Below, one piece after another: positions 6,972-7,282 of a stretch of 7,282 nt of DNA. A model generated the notes under the pieces. That model saw only the letters and a list, made by a program, of their open reading frames with translations, did not search any database and was not told where the DNA came from. Origin of the DNA: Chlamydiota bacterium. GTDB lineage: Bacteria > Chlamydiota > Chlamydiia > Chlamydiales > Simkaniaceae. The stretch lies in contig JAJFMG010000093.1 in NCBI GenBank assembly GCA_021772295.1, positions 1 through 7,282 of the forward strand. Direction: 5' to 3'. Position numbers and translations under genes: made by a program. Every line of letters begins with the position of its first letter. Position 1 is the first letter of the stretch.

Positions 6972-7089
6972 GGTGTAGTTTTATGATGAAAATTTAGATT
7001 CTATGTCTTCGTGCTTTCTGTAAAAGTTCTTGATAGCAGATGCGACTTGGAGCAAGAAAAATTTAAAGTATAAGGAGTATAAAAATAGT
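6972..7089. other. Spacer with no recognisable feature
   Basis: AT-rich sequence between the end of the orphan ORF and the pnp terminator. Stops are frequent, and I see no RNA gene, repeat or convincing promoter. Together with 6586-6971 it makes up a 547-bp gap between ftsH and pnp. Confidence 0.5.
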
Positions 7090-7119
7090 AAAAAAAAGGC
7101 ACCTATGAGTTAGATGCCT
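7090..7119 (-). terminator. Intrinsic terminator of pnp
   Basis: Read on the minus strand, AGGCATCT (7119-7112) pairs with AGGTGCCT (7104-7097) through seven Watson-Crick pairs and one U-G pair around a 7-base loop, followed by a run of T (7096-7091). It begins 13 bases after the pnp stop. Its core (A run plus GGCACC on the plus strand) is nearly the same as that of the ftsH terminator. Confidence 0.85.
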
Positions 7120-7132
7120 CTTCAGAAATTGA

Positions 7133-7282
7133 TTAGGAGTGAGGTTTGAATTCAGGAGGTGGTGTTACTAGGCGAATAGGTTTCGCTGCAACTTTCTCCT
7201 TAGGAGCTTCCTTTTTTGGAGGAGCGCTCTTTTCTTTGCGATCAGTTAAAACCTTGTGAGAAAGTTTTACCTGTCCTCTATC
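7133..7282 (-). CDS. pnp: Polynucleotide phosphorylase, C-terminal 49 residues; truncated by window edge
   Basis: A reading frame enters from the right edge and ends at TAA (7135-7133). The first residues, DRGQVKLSHKVL, match the last strand of the S1 RNA-binding domain at the end of PNPase (E. coli has a comparable RGRIRLS segment near its C-terminus). They are followed by a Lys/Glu/Ala/Pro-rich tail (KEKSAPPKKEAPKEK) ending TPPPEFKPHS. PNPase is the phosphorolytic 3'-5' exoribonuclease of mRNA decay. Its RNase PH-like domains and KH domain lie outside the window. An S1 end alone could come from another S1 protein; the position convergent to ftsH, which I recall for chlamydiae, makes pnp the best call. 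A good terminator follows the stop. Confidence 0.85.
   Translation of the reverse strand, partial: DRGQVKLSHKVLTDRKEKSAPPKKEAPKEKVAAKPIRLVTPPPEFKPHS

Noticed and set aside
1..7282. CRISPR array, insertion sequence, tRNA or defence system
   Set aside because: No spaced direct repeats, transposase frames, terminal inverted repeats or cloverleaf sequences were seen; confident genes are all housekeeping.

Overview
This 7.3 kb window is a low-GC, housekeeping stretch of a bacterial chromosome. The gene set and order point to the phylum Chlamydiae. Two LptF/LptG-family permeases are divergent from tilS, which is followed by ftsH, and ftsH converges on pnp. From memory, Chlamydia trachomatis has the same order (CT838-CT839-CT840-CT841-CT842). 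The FtsH is about 918 residues with a greatly enlarged extracytoplasmic domain, and the TilS is short, both as I recall them in chlamydiae. The low GC, the AT-rich spacers and a candidate orphan ORF suggest an environmental ('Chlamydia-like') lineage such as Parachlamydia, Rhabdochlamydia or Simkania relatives rather than Chlamydia itself. That assignment is inference.

Left part, minus strand (1-2438): a tightly coupled operon reading leftwards. It holds an LptF-like permease, an LptG-like permease whose ATG directly follows the previous TAA, and a third membrane-protein gene that starts in an ATGA overlap and runs off the window. That third gene is easily missed because it is cut by the window edge. 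The first two genes would form the inner-membrane part of the LptB2FG lipopolysaccharide exporter. A candidate promoter for the operon lies in the 143-bp divergent spacer (2439-2581).

Middle part, plus strand (2582-6585): tilS (tRNA-Ile lysidine synthetase), a 257-bp AT-rich spacer with three successive inverted repeats, then ftsH (membrane AAA+ zinc protease), which ends in a strong intrinsic terminator.

Right part (6586-7282): 547 bp between the ftsH stop and the pnp stop. It contains the ftsH terminator, an unrecognised and probably decayed 100-codon ORF, and the pnp terminator. The last 49 codons of pnp (polynucleotide phosphorylase) are on the minus strand, again cut by the window edge.

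I found no mobile element, CRISPR array, tRNA, rRNA or new multi-gene system. The points most worth a second look are the hidden third gene of the lpt operon, the hairpin cluster ahead of ftsH, the orphan ORF with a T7A8 run, and the size of the FtsH extracytoplasmic domain.
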